Shown here piece after piece: positions 1-6,095 of a DNA stretch of 8,835 nt. Positions within the stretch are counted from its first letter, which is position 1; the number at the start of each line of letters is the position of its first letter. The stretch covers positions 1-8,835 of the forward strand of contig JAQCDI010000087.1 of the NCBI GenBank assembly GCA_027620595.1. The letters are read 5' to 3'. The position numbers and the translations under genes are program-made. The notes beneath the pieces are model-generated. The model saw only the letters and a list, made by a program, of their open reading frames with translations, ran no database searches and was not told where the DNA came from. The stretch is from Bacteroidota bacterium (GTDB lineage: Bacteria; Bacteroidota; Rhodothermia; Rhodothermales; UBA10348).

Positions 1-361
1 CTCGCGGGGCCGCGGGGGACCATCCAGAGAGGCAGTTGGATCGTCGCATGAAAACCGTCACGAAGACAGCTGAGGGAGCCCGGGCGCAGGAAAGGAGGCA
101 GAATTCCTGCAAGCGGACGGCTGCGAGGTGACGCTGCACGGAATATTCCAAATCCCGTGCCAAGAATGGACGAGGCCCCTCCTGGCTTCAAAATCGCCGA
201 TATGGCAAAGATCCGGCGGGAGGACATCTCAAATCGGTACCCATTTGCGGATCGCCCGATGCTTTCATGGGACGGTTATCCCCAACGATTGACTTTTGTG
301 GGGTGTGCAGATAGCTTGGCCCGCCTGAAGGCCCCCGAATCACCCATTTTTTGCGGACTGC
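1..361. other. Upstream region without a recognisable gene
   Basis: I find no gene I can support here. One + frame stays open from the left edge to a TGA at 129-131 and could be the C-terminal tail of a gene starting outside the window; its translation is rich in Arg/Lys/Gln and shows no recognisable domain. Minus-strand frames are also partly open, so a divergent upstream gene cannot be excluded. Structure that can be seen: a 7-bp hairpin (GCAGGAA 86-92 with TTCCTGC 104-110) whose loop holds an AGGAGG, and a 10-bp palindrome GGAATATTCC at 140-149 inside a 6-bp inverted repeat (136-141 with 155-160). The last ~75 nt hold a promoter candidate for the four-gene cluster that begins at 362. Confidence 0.5.
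289..317 (+). promoter_or_regulatory. Candidate sigma70-type promoter of the 362-3476 cluster
   Basis: TTGACT at 289-294 (5 of 6 matches to TTGACA) is followed after exactly 17 nt by TAGCTT at 312-317 (3 of 6 matches to TATAAT). Transcription would start near 324, leaving a leader of about 38 nt before the ATG at 362. It does not fit the Bacteroidota TTTG/TAnnTTTG pattern at the right spacing. It is the best promoter-like pair I found upstream of the cluster, but it comes from visual matching only. Confidence 0.35.
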
Positions 362-1714
362 ATGCTGCGCGTCCTGTTCATCATCCTGGCTGTGGTCTCC
401 ATTGCGTTGGCCATCGTGCTGGGACAGCCGCTGCTCTACCTGGTGGCCCTTGCGCTGCTCATCGGAGCGGCTCTCCTGCTCACCATGAACATGCGGCGCA
501 AGCACCGCGATGTGCCCGAGACCTTCATGCAGGCGCCCGAGCAGCCGACCGAGGATCTGGCATCGCTGGGTATCATCGATATCAAGCCCAAAGGAAGCGC
601 AGCCCTCGCAGAGGAAGCCCCCGAAGAAGCGGCCGGCAATCCGGACGAAGAAGGGGATGACGTGGAAGTCCGGCCCGCCGAAGTGCGCGAACCGGCTCCC
701 GAACGTGCGCGCCGTCCCACGCCGGCCCAGGCCCATGTGGCCGGTGTGTCCAAGCCACGCCAGCGTCCGCCCCGCGCCCGGATCATGGTGTCCGAGGCTT
801 CCGACGACGCCATGGCGGACATGCTGATCCCGTGTCTGCGCTCGCTCCGGGCCTCGCTCGACGCCTACACGGTGTGCCTCCTGCGGCAGGAAGACGTGCC
901 GCTGCGCTATGACGTGGAGGTCATGGTCAGCCAGAACTCCTATGCCCGGAACGGCGGCGTCTATTCGGCCAAGGAGCCCATGCTCTCGGGGCACAAGGCG
1001 CTCGTTCCGGTGGTCTATCCCCGCGTCGGACCCAATGGATTCCCGAAGGCAAAGCTGGGGTATTACCACGAGCCGATCAATGTCCGGCAGGTGGCCATCG
1101 TGCCGGTCGTGCCCAAGCGCAAGGACGATCTGTACCTGCTCGTCGTGGACACGATGAACGACGATGGGCTCGAGGCCGCCTCGGTCCGGGTCCTGCTCGA
1201 ACAGTACGCCCGCCTGGTTTCCACCATCCTCGACACGCTCGAATCATCGCCCCATACCGAGGCGGCCCCGACGGCGGTGCAGGCCCCGCGCCCACGCCGT
1301 GAAATCATTGCCGAGGAAATGGAGCAGGCCCGCAGCATGTCCCACCCCCTTTCCCTGGCCCTGGTGTACCTCAACCGAGGCGAAGCCCTTTCCGGAGACG
1401 GGTCGGCCGACGTGGATTCGCTCGAAAAGGATTTTGCGCTGCGCCTCCGGTCGGTGGCCATCGATGCGCGTGTGGAGCGCTTCGGGGAATTGACCTACGG
1501 CATCTTCTATCACGGGGCCCACGAAGGGTTGGCCCATTGGGCTTCCGGTATCAAGGAGGCCTTCCCGGAGGACGACCAGGAGTTCGAAGGGGGCGTCAGC
1601 GTCGGCGTGGTCCCCATGCAGGAGCGTCACTCAGGTGCTGACGATTTCCGTTCGGAAGCCGCCGCCGCCCTGCACGAATCGTTCCAATCGGGCGAGTGCG
1701 TCATCGTAGCCTGA
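362..1714 (+). CDS. Membrane-anchored protein with GAF-like and degenerate GGDEF-like domains
   Basis: The 450-residue protein begins with two hydrophobic segments (about residues 3-20 and 23-42) and a basic MRRKHR stop-transfer stretch. A low-complexity linker follows, acidic then Pro/Arg-rich (about 50-140). Residues about 145-295 look like a GAF-type sensor domain. Residues about 313-449 follow the layout of a GGDEF domain: a RREIIAEEMEQAR helix, PLSLALVYL strand, ERFGELTYGIFYHG where RxGGDEF would stand, GGVSVGV, and a C-terminal AAAALHES...ECVIV segment. The GGDEF signature is absent (FGELT at 374-378) and the metal-binding Asp after the first strand is replaced (YLN at 335-337), so diguanylate cyclase activity is unlikely. 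An in-frame TGA at 326-328 leaves ATG 362 as the only sensible start. It is first in a tight cluster with deoB and two microcompartment vertex genes, 10 nt before deoB. It may be a nucleotide-binding receptor or membrane scaffold. The CDS is secure; the domain calls are moderate. Confidence 0.72.
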   Translation: MLRVLFIILAVVSIALAIVLGQPLLYLVALALLIGAALLLTMNMRRKHRDVPETFMQAPEQPTEDLASLGIIDIKPKGSAALAEEAPEEAAGNPDEEGDDVEVRPAEVREPAPERARRPTPAQAHVAGVSKPRQRPPRARIMVSEASDDAMADMLIPCLRSLRASLDAYTVCLLRQEDVPLRYDVEVMVSQNSYARNGGVYSAKEPMLSGHKALVPVVYPRVGPNGFPKAKLGYYHEPINVRQVAIVPVVPKRKDDLYLLVVDTMNDDGLEAASVRVLLEQYARLVSTILDTLESSPHTEAAPTAVQAPRPRREIIAEEMEQARSMSHPLSLALVYLNRGEALSGDGSADVDSLEKDFALRLRSVAIDARVERFGELTYGIFYHGAHEGLAHWASGIKEAFPEDDQEFEGGVSVGVVPMQERHSGADDFRSEAAAALHESFQSGECVIVA

Positions 1715-1724
1715 CGGCGTCCCC

Positions 1725-2885
1725 ATGGTTTTTGTCACCATCGTTCTGGACGGGGTAGGGGCCGGGTGGCAGCCCGATGCGGCCACCTATGGAGATGAGG
1801 GAGCCGATACGCTCGGGCATGTCCTGGAAACCTGTCGGCCCCAGCTGCCGAACCTGCAGCGCGCCGGATTGGGCAATATCCGTCCTCTCGCCACTTGCCC
1901 CCCTGCGACGGCTCCACGAGCCAGCTGGGGCCGCATGCGGGAGCAATCAGCCGGAAAGGACTCCACCACCGGGCACTGGGAACTGGCCGGATTGCGGCTC
2001 GACGCACCCTTCCCGACCTATCCGGACGGTTTCCCCCAGGACGTTGTCAATGCCTTCTGCGCAGCGACCGGCGCTCAGCGCATCCTCGGCAACCGCCCCG
2101 AATCCGGCACCGTGATCATCGACGAGTGCGGTCCCGAGCACCTGGCAACCGGTCATCCGATTGTTTATACCTCCGCCGACTCCGTATTCCAGATTGCCAC
2201 GCACGTCGACATCGTGCCCCTGGAGGAACTCTACCGCCTTTGTGAGGTGGCGCGTCGGCAGATCTGTGTGGGCGAACACGCCGTCGGACGGGTCATCGCC
2301 CGTCCTTTCACGGGGCGTCCCGGAGCTTTCGTCCGGCTCTCCGACCAGCGGAAGGACTTTTCCCGACTGCCGGAGCGACCGCCACTTCAGCAGCTCCTGC
2401 AGAAGGCCGGTGTGCAGACCGTCTCCGTGGGCAAGGTGGCCGATCTGTTCGGGGGTGTGGGGTTCGACCGTACCAACAAGACCCACGGCAATGCGCACGG
2501 GATGGAGGTCACCCTGCAGGAAATGCGGCAGGCCAAGGGCCCGACGTTCATCTGGACCAACCTGATCGATTTCGACCAGGAATACGGTCATCGGAACAAC
2601 CCGGAAGGGTTTGCAGCGGCGCTCGAAGAATTCGACCACCTGCTTCCCCGGTTCGAGGAGGCCCTCCCGGAGGGATCCGCGCTGCTCATCACGGCCGACC
2701 ATGGCAACGATCCCACCTATCCGGGCACGGACCACACGCGCGAATATGTGCCCCTTTTGTATTATGATGGGGCTCCTGCCCAGCTGCTCGGAACGCGAAC
2801 CTCGTTTGCCGACCATGCTGCCACGGTAGCCGCCTTCTTCGGTCTCGACACATCGTTCGGGGCTTCTTCCTTCATCGCCCCCTGA
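1725..2885 (+). CDS. deoB: Phosphopentomutase
   Basis: This cytoplasmic enzyme of the alkaline phosphatase superfamily interconverts ribose-1-P/ribose-5-P and 2-deoxyribose-1-P/2-deoxyribose-5-P (EC 5.4.2.7), linking nucleoside phosphorolysis to central metabolism. Its 386 residues match the usual family length. Visible landmarks are IVLDGVGAG with metal-binding Asp9, GADTLGH (26-32), KDSTTGHWE with the probable phosphorylated Thr82, YTSADS with Asp152, NLIDFDQEYGH with Asp284 and His289, TADHG with Asp325/His326, and GTDHTREYVPLL with His337. The last five lie at a constant offset of -2 from the catalytic residues of the Bacillus cereus enzyme, so the active site looks complete. Residues ~90-200 hold the family's cap domain (FPTYPDGFP, CGPEHLATG). 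The ATG lies 10 nt after the previous stop with no clear ribosome binding site, suggesting translational coupling. The two downstream genes encode microcompartment vertex proteins, an unusual setting for deoB, which normally sits with other deo genes. Confidence 0.95.
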   Translation: MVFVTIVLDGVGAGWQPDAATYGDEGADTLGHVLETCRPQLPNLQRAGLGNIRPLATCPPATAPRASWGRMREQSAGKDSTTGHWELAGLRLDAPFPTYPDGFPQDVVNAFCAATGAQRILGNRPESGTVIIDECGPEHLATGHPIVYTSADSVFQIATHVDIVPLEELYRLCEVARRQICVGEHAVGRVIARPFTGRPGAFVRLSDQRKDFSRLPERPPLQQLLQKAGVQTVSVGKVADLFGGVGFDRTNKTHGNAHGMEVTLQEMRQAKGPTFIWTNLIDFDQEYGHRNNPEGFAAALEEFDHLLPRFEEALPEGSALLITADHGNDPTYPGTDHTREYVPLLYYDGAPAQLLGTRTSFADHAATVAAFFGLDTSFGASSFIAP

Positions 2886-2897
2886 TTGGCATCCCCC

Positions 2898-3164
2898 ATG
2901 GTACTCGGTAAGGTCATCGGCACGGTCTGGGCCACACGAAAGGACGAGCAGCTCAAGGGACTCAAACTCCAGTTGGTCCGGGAGATAAACGAAGACGGAT
3001 CGGACAAATCCCGCGTGGTGGTCTGTGTGGACAGCGTGGGAGCGGGTGTCGGGGAGACGGTGCTTTTCGTACAGGGCTCCAGCGCCCGACAGACCGAAAT
3101 GACCCGCAACAAGCCCGTGGATGCCGTCATTGCGGCCATCGTGGACAAATTGGATACCCAGTAG
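2898..3164 (+). CDS. EutN/CcmL-family microcompartment vertex protein (BMC-P), first copy
   Basis: The 88-residue protein has the full pattern of the EutN/CcmL (Pfam EutN_CcmL) family, whose members form pentamers capping the vertices of bacterial microcompartment shells. It opens with LGKVIGTVWATRKD, followed by LKGLKLQLV, the signature VDSVGAGVGETVLFVQGSSAR (residues 45-64), and ends with KPVDAVIAAIVDKLD. Length is typical (80-100 aa). I chose ATG 2898 rather than the in-frame TTG at 2886 because it aligns exactly with the start of the paralogue downstream and follows the deoB stop by 12 nt. No Shine-Dalgarno sequence is visible; coupling to deoB is likely. It shares 16 of the first 21 residues with the next gene, so the pair looks like an old tandem duplication. 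No shell hexamer (BMC-H/T) gene lies in the window, so the partner shell must be elsewhere or the protein acts outside a classical shell. Confidence 0.9.
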   Translation: MVLGKVIGTVWATRKDEQLKGLKLQLVREINEDGSDKSRVVVCVDSVGAGVGETVLFVQGSSARQTEMTRNKPVDAVIAAIVDKLDTQ

Positions 3165-3173
3165 GGTCCTGCC

Positions 3174-3476
3174 ATGAACCTCGGCAAAATCACCGGTACG
3201 GTGTGGGCCACCCGCAAGGATACCAGCCTGAAAGGGCAGCGGTTGCTTTTCCTGCAGCCTCAGTCGTTCTCCGGGAAGCCCGTCGGCGGCCGCATCGTGG
3301 CCCTGGATACCGTGGATGCGGGGGTAGGAGATACCGTGATCTATGTCTCCTCGACCGAAGCCACGATTCCGTTCCAGCCGAACCTGACGCCGACCGATGC
3401 CACCATCGTAGGCATCGTTGACCGGGTGGATCATCGCAGCGGCTCCTGGAAACCGCAGGATGTCGAAACTTCCTGA
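3174..3476 (+). CDS. EutN/CcmL-family microcompartment vertex protein (BMC-P), divergent second copy
   Basis: A 100-residue paralogue of the preceding protein starting 9 nt after its stop. The N-terminal half keeps the fold signature (LGKITGTVWATRKD, LKGQRLLFLQ) and the C-terminal strand TPTDATIVGIVDRVD is also intact. The central signature is altered: DTVDAGVGDTVIYVSSTEAT (45-64) stands where the first copy reads DSVGAGVGETVLFVQGSSAR, so the usual second Gly of the GAG turn and the GSSAR stretch are gone. There is also a hydrophilic C-terminal extension of about 14 residues after IVDRVD (HRSGSWKPQDVETS), longer than in the first copy. The two copies could form separate homopentamers with different vertex roles, or a mixed assembly. 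The stop lies only 4 nt from the end of the convergent pcm gene. Confidence 0.87.
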   Translation: MNLGKITGTVWATRKDTSLKGQRLLFLQPQSFSGKPVGGRIVALDTVDAGVGDTVIYVSSTEATIPFQPNLTPTDATIVGIVDRVDHRSGSWKPQDVETS

Positions 3477-3480
3477 GGGT

Positions 3481-4149
3481 TCAGCGCGAACCGGTCGTCT
3501 TGCCCAGCAGAGGGACGAACCGGAAGGCCTCCATTTCCACATCGTCGAAGGCGTCCTCGCCCATCCGCACGATGTATGTCATCATCTGTTGGTCCCGGTC
3601 CCCGACAGGAATAACCATGCGTCCACCGGGCTTCATGCCTTCAGGTAGGCGGAGCTGCCGGAGCAGGGAATCCGGAACGTCCAGCGCGCCTGCCGTGACG
3701 ATGATGCCGTCGAAAGGCGCCATCGTTTCCCAGCCCAGCATGCCATCGCCGAACCTGCAACGGATATCGTAGCGAAGGCTTCGCAGCAGGGGAGTAGTCT
3801 TCTCATACAGTCCGCGGACCCGCTCGATGGAGAACACGGTGGCGCCCATTTCGGCCAGCACCGCCGCCTGGTATCCGCTGCCGGTGCCGATTTCCAGGAT
3901 CCGCTCGCCCGGCAAGGGGTCCAGCGTCTGACTCTGGTAGGCCACGGTGAACGGTTGGGAGATGGTCTGCTGCATCCCGATGGGCAGCGCCTCATCGAGG
4001 TAGGCGCGCGAAAGCAGGGCCTGATCCACGAACTGGTGGCGCTGTACGGATCCGATGGCCCGAAGGACACGCTCGTTGGTAATGCCCTTTTCCCTCAGCT
4101 CTTCGACAAGGCGTGCCCGCCGACGCTGGAATTTCCAGTCTTCCCTCAT
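3481..4149 (-). CDS. pcm: Protein-L-isoaspartate O-methyltransferase
   Basis: This cytoplasmic repair enzyme (EC 2.1.1.77) uses S-adenosylmethionine to methylate isoaspartyl residues in aged proteins, starting their return to normal aspartate. The 222 residues fit the family. In order they show a helical N-terminus with VLRAIGSVQRHQFV, the substrate-binding segment IGMQQTISQPFTVA (57-70), SAM motif I LEIGTGSGYQAAVLA (85-99), FDGIIVTAGA (146-155), KPGGRMVIPVG (173-183) and the terminal FVPLLG (211-216) typical of PIMTs. The start ATG overlaps the cdaA stop codon by 4 nt (ATGA, 4146-4149 on the minus strand), so translation is probably coupled to cdaA. It is the last gene of the folP-cdaA-pcm run and ends 4 nt from the convergent vertex-protein gene, with no strong terminator between. 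Confidence 0.95.
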   Translation of the reverse strand: MREDWKFQRRRARLVEELREKGITNERVLRAIGSVQRHQFVDQALLSRAYLDEALPIGMQQTISQPFTVAYQSQTLDPLPGERILEIGTGSGYQAAVLAEMGATVFSIERVRGLYEKTTPLLRSLRYDIRCRFGDGMLGWETMAPFDGIIVTAGALDVPDSLLRQLRLPEGMKPGGRMVIPVGDRDQQMMTYIVRMGEDAFDDVEMEAFRFVPLLGKTTGSR

Positions 4150-4943
4150 GGTGCGGGTGCCGGTTCGGCGTCGGGTTCAAAACTCGGGGCCAGGGCTTCC
4201 ACAATGTAGTTGTCCAGCAGATCGACCGAGACATTCGAACGCAGCTCGCCGTTCGACGCCGTGCTCACGTGTCCCGTCTCCTCCGAGACCACGATCACGA
4301 AGGCATCCGAGACTTCGGTGATGCCCACGGCGGCCCGGTGGCGCAGTCCCAGATTGCTGGCCAGTTTCATGTTTGTCGAGATGGGCAGGATACAGCGCGC
4401 GGCCTCGATGCGGGCGTCGCGCACGATGACCGCCCCGTCATGCAGCGGATTCTGCGAAAAAAAGATTGTAACCAACAGATCCCGCGAGATCTGGGCGTGC
4501 AGCTGCGCACCCGTCTCGATGTAACTCCGCAGACCCGTGGCCCGCTCGAATACGATCAATGCGCCGATACGTCGTTGGCTCAGGTCCCGGACCGCGGAGA
4601 CCACTTCGTCGATGCGTTCCTGCTGGGCAGGGGAATGCATGAACCGCCGGACAAGGGGGTTCTGCCCCAACAACAGCAGCAGGCGACGGATCTCTGGCTG
4701 GAAGAGGATGATGACCGCCAGGACGAAGACCTCGGAAATGGATCCGAACAGCGCCCGCAGGATCGTCATGTTGGCCGCCGTCACGATCAGCTGGATCAGA
4801 TAGAGGGCCAGGATGCCCACGAAGATCTGCACGGCAATCGTGCCGCGCATCAGCTGGTAGAGCTTGTAGAGGATGTACGCCACCAGGCCGATCTCAAGGA
4901 GATCGACGACGCGGATCGGTATGACCCAGGGGATGAGCGTCAC
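4146..4943 (-). CDS. cdaA: Membrane diadenylate cyclase (c-di-AMP synthase)
   Basis: It condenses two ATP into c-di-AMP, a second messenger controlling potassium and osmolyte transport and cell-wall homeostasis in many bacteria. The 265-residue protein has three N-terminal membrane segments (about residues 12-31, 36-57 and 61-82) followed by a DisA_N/DAC domain (about 105-250). Both catalytic motifs are present: NPLHDGA (165-171) and LRHRAAVGITE (200-210), with SEETG at 220-224. The Pro/Ala/Glu-rich C-terminus looks unstructured. The start is a GTG at 4943; no better in-frame start precedes the first membrane segment, and no Shine-Dalgarno sequence is seen. It lies 81 nt after folP, a neighbour pair I recognise from Bacteroidota genomes, and overlaps pcm by 4 nt. 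CdaA is also called DacA. The partner regulator CdaR, adjacent in Firmicutes, is not here. Confidence 0.94.
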   Translation of the reverse strand: MTLIPWVIPIRVVDLLEIGLVAYILYKLYQLMRGTIAVQIFVGILALYLIQLIVTAANMTILRALFGSISEVFVLAVIILFQPEIRRLLLLLGQNPLVRRFMHSPAQQERIDEVVSAVRDLSQRRIGALIVFERATGLRSYIETGAQLHAQISRDLLVTIFFSQNPLHDGAVIVRDARIEAARCILPISTNMKLASNLGLRHRAAVGITEVSDAFVIVVSEETGHVSTASNGELRSNVSVDLLDNYIVEALAPSFEPDAEPAPAP

Positions 4944-5005
4944 GCGTGGAAGCGGTTCAGGACATGGAGGCGGACGGCGAGGGGCCGAAGGGCCGGCATG
5001 GACGC

Positions 5006-5011
5006 AGTATA
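5006..5011 (-). promoter_or_regulatory. Possible -10 element for an internal cdaA promoter
   Basis: In the 81-nt folP-cdaA gap the minus strand reads TATACT (5 of 6 matches to TATAAT), which would start transcription near 5000 and leave a ~57-nt leader before the cdaA GTG. I see no good -35 hexamer at 16-18 nt upstream and no extended -10 TGn. It may allow cdaA-pcm transcription independent of folP, but support is weak. Confidence 0.2.
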
Positions 5012-5024
5012 CGGCATGCAGGGA

Positions 5025-5957
5025 CTACTTCTGCCCGGATTCCCGGGGAATGTCGGCGCCCGAGCGCAGCGTGCGATCCAGCACGCGCAGGTATTGGACC
5101 GTCTCTGCCACATCGTGGGTCCGAACGATGGCGGCCCCTCGCTGCACGGCTACGCCGGCCGCCGCAAGGGATCCAGGCATGCGCTCCTCCGGGGGCAGGA
5201 GCGGTTCTTCCAGCCGCGTTCGGGCCGCCCATGCGATGCTGCTCTTGCGGGAGACCCCCACGAGCACGGGAAAGCCCTGTGCCAGCAGTGTCGGGACCCC
5301 GGCCATCAAGCGCAGGTTGTCCTCCGGTGTCTTCCCGAATCCGAAACCCGGGTCCAGGACCAGTTGACGGCAGCCTGACTGCCCGGCCAGGTCCACCGCC
5401 TTGCGCAACTCACGGTTCACCCATGACAGAACATCCGTAACCGGCTGCTCGTGAGGCATGTCCCCCGGCAGTCCCACCGAGTGCATGAGCACAAGGGGGG
5501 CGTCGGCCTCAGCGCAAACGCGTCCCAAACGGGGGTCGAAGCGCAGGGCCGTGATGTCATTGATCATGTGGGCGCCGGCTGCCAAAGCAGCCTCGGCCAC
5601 ATCCGAACGAAAAGTGTCCACCGAAATCCAGACGTCGGGCAAGGCTTGTGCAACCGCGGCCACCACCGGAAGGACGCGTCGCAATTCCTCGTCAGCCGGT
5701 ACGAGGGGAGCACCGGCTCCGTAGGCCTGGCCGCGGGGACGGGAAGAAGCCCCTCCGATGTCGATCAGGCGGGCGCCCTCGGCGACCATCTGCCGGGCCC
5801 GTTCCACGGCCCGATCGGCGTCCAGGTACAGTCCGCCGTCCGAAAAGGAGTCCGGGGTGACGTTCAGGACTCCCATCACGTGGGCGCCGCCCTCGATGAG
5901 CGGACGGCAATCGAGTGTCCTATGGCGCGCACGCAGGATGTGATGTGATTCTGTCAC
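5025..5957 (-). CDS. folP: Dihydropteroate synthase
   Basis: It joins p-aminobenzoate to 6-hydroxymethyl-7,8-dihydropterin pyrophosphate to give dihydropteroate (EC 2.5.1.15), a folate-pathway step and the sulfonamide target. The TIM-barrel landmarks are complete in order (numbering from the GTG at 5957): NVTPDSFSDGG near 32-42, IDIGGASSRPRG near 65-76, SVDTFRSDVAEAAL, MINDITAL, LVLMHS, LDPGFGFGKT near 201-210, GVSRKSSI near 234-241 and RTHDV near 279-283. Two variants stand out: GGASSRPRG instead of GGESTRPG, and MHSVGLPGDMP in place of the usual MHMxGTPxxMQ. I chose GTG 5957 (310 aa) because family members have only ~20-30 residues before NVTPDSF; an in-frame GTG at 6008 would add 17 residues of unlikely composition. 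It is first of a folP-cdaA-pcm run, divergent from the GH3-family gene. Confidence 0.93.
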   Translation of the reverse strand: MTESHHILRARHRTLDCRPLIEGGAHVMGVLNVTPDSFSDGGLYLDADRAVERARQMVAEGARLIDIGGASSRPRGQAYGAGAPLVPADEELRRVLPVVAAVAQALPDVWISVDTFRSDVAEAALAAGAHMINDITALRFDPRLGRVCAEADAPLVLMHSVGLPGDMPHEQPVTDVLSWVNRELRKAVDLAGQSGCRQLVLDPGFGFGKTPEDNLRLMAGVPTLLAQGFPVLVGVSRKSSIAWAARTRLEEPLLPPEERMPGSLAAAGVAVQRGAAIVRTHDVAETVQYLRVLDRTLRSGADIPRESGQK

Positions 5958-6026
5958 GGAACAGGGGGCAAGTGAGAACCGGGGACAGGAGGCGGGGTTA
6001 ACCGACACTGGGAAGATAGGGTTTGT

Positions 6027-6057
6027 CCGCGGCTGCCTTCATCGGGTTTTGCCGCGG
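6027..6057. repeat. Inverted repeat in the divergent folP/GH3 intergenic region
   Basis: CCGCGGC (6027-6033) and GCCGCGG (6051-6057) form a perfect 7-bp inverted repeat separated by 17 nt, roughly two helical turns between half-site centres, in the only spacer between divergent genes. This geometry would suit a dimeric regulator, or the arms could form a GC-rich hairpin in the GH3 leader. In a GC-rich genome such arms can occur by chance. A TATCTT on the minus strand at 6018-6013 is a possible -10 for folP but has no good -35. Confidence 0.3.
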
Positions 6058-6095
6058 CAACGCTCCCGCACTCCGGAAGACCAAACCAGACGCCG

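Noticed and set aside
92..110. AAGGAGG ribosome-binding-like sequence in a hairpin loop, as a possible regulated start
   Set aside because: No ATG, GTG or TTG lies within 5-12 nt downstream, so it does not serve a visible gene.
48..131. 27-codon frame starting with ATG at 48
   Set aside because: It is too short and basic to judge, with no ribosome binding site at proper spacing; it may just be the end of a longer frame entering from the left edge.
157..660. 167-codon plus-strand frame starting in the upstream region
   Set aside because: More than half overlaps the start of the membrane protein in another frame and that part is Arg/Pro/His-rich; the unique N-terminal part has no recognisable features and no ribosome binding site.
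3478..3492. GGTTC/GAACC hairpin as a bidirectional terminator between the convergent genes
   Set aside because: The stem is only 5 bp, lies inside the pcm coding end and has no T tract on either strand.
1947..3542. 531-codon open frame on the minus strand
   Set aside because: It lies antisense to deoB and both vertex genes, which have strong family motifs. Its translation shows no recognisable domain; long antisense frames are expected in GC-rich DNA.
4113..5378. 421-codon open frame on the plus strand
   Set aside because: It is antisense to cdaA and part of folP, rich in Asp/His/Gln/Arg as expected for a shadow frame, with no motif.
6022..6051. Bacteroidota-type promoter (TTTG ... TAnnTTTG) for the GH3-family gene
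   Set aside because: TTTG at 6022-6025 and TTTG at 6048-6051 are roughly at the right distance, but the TA of the -7 element is missing.
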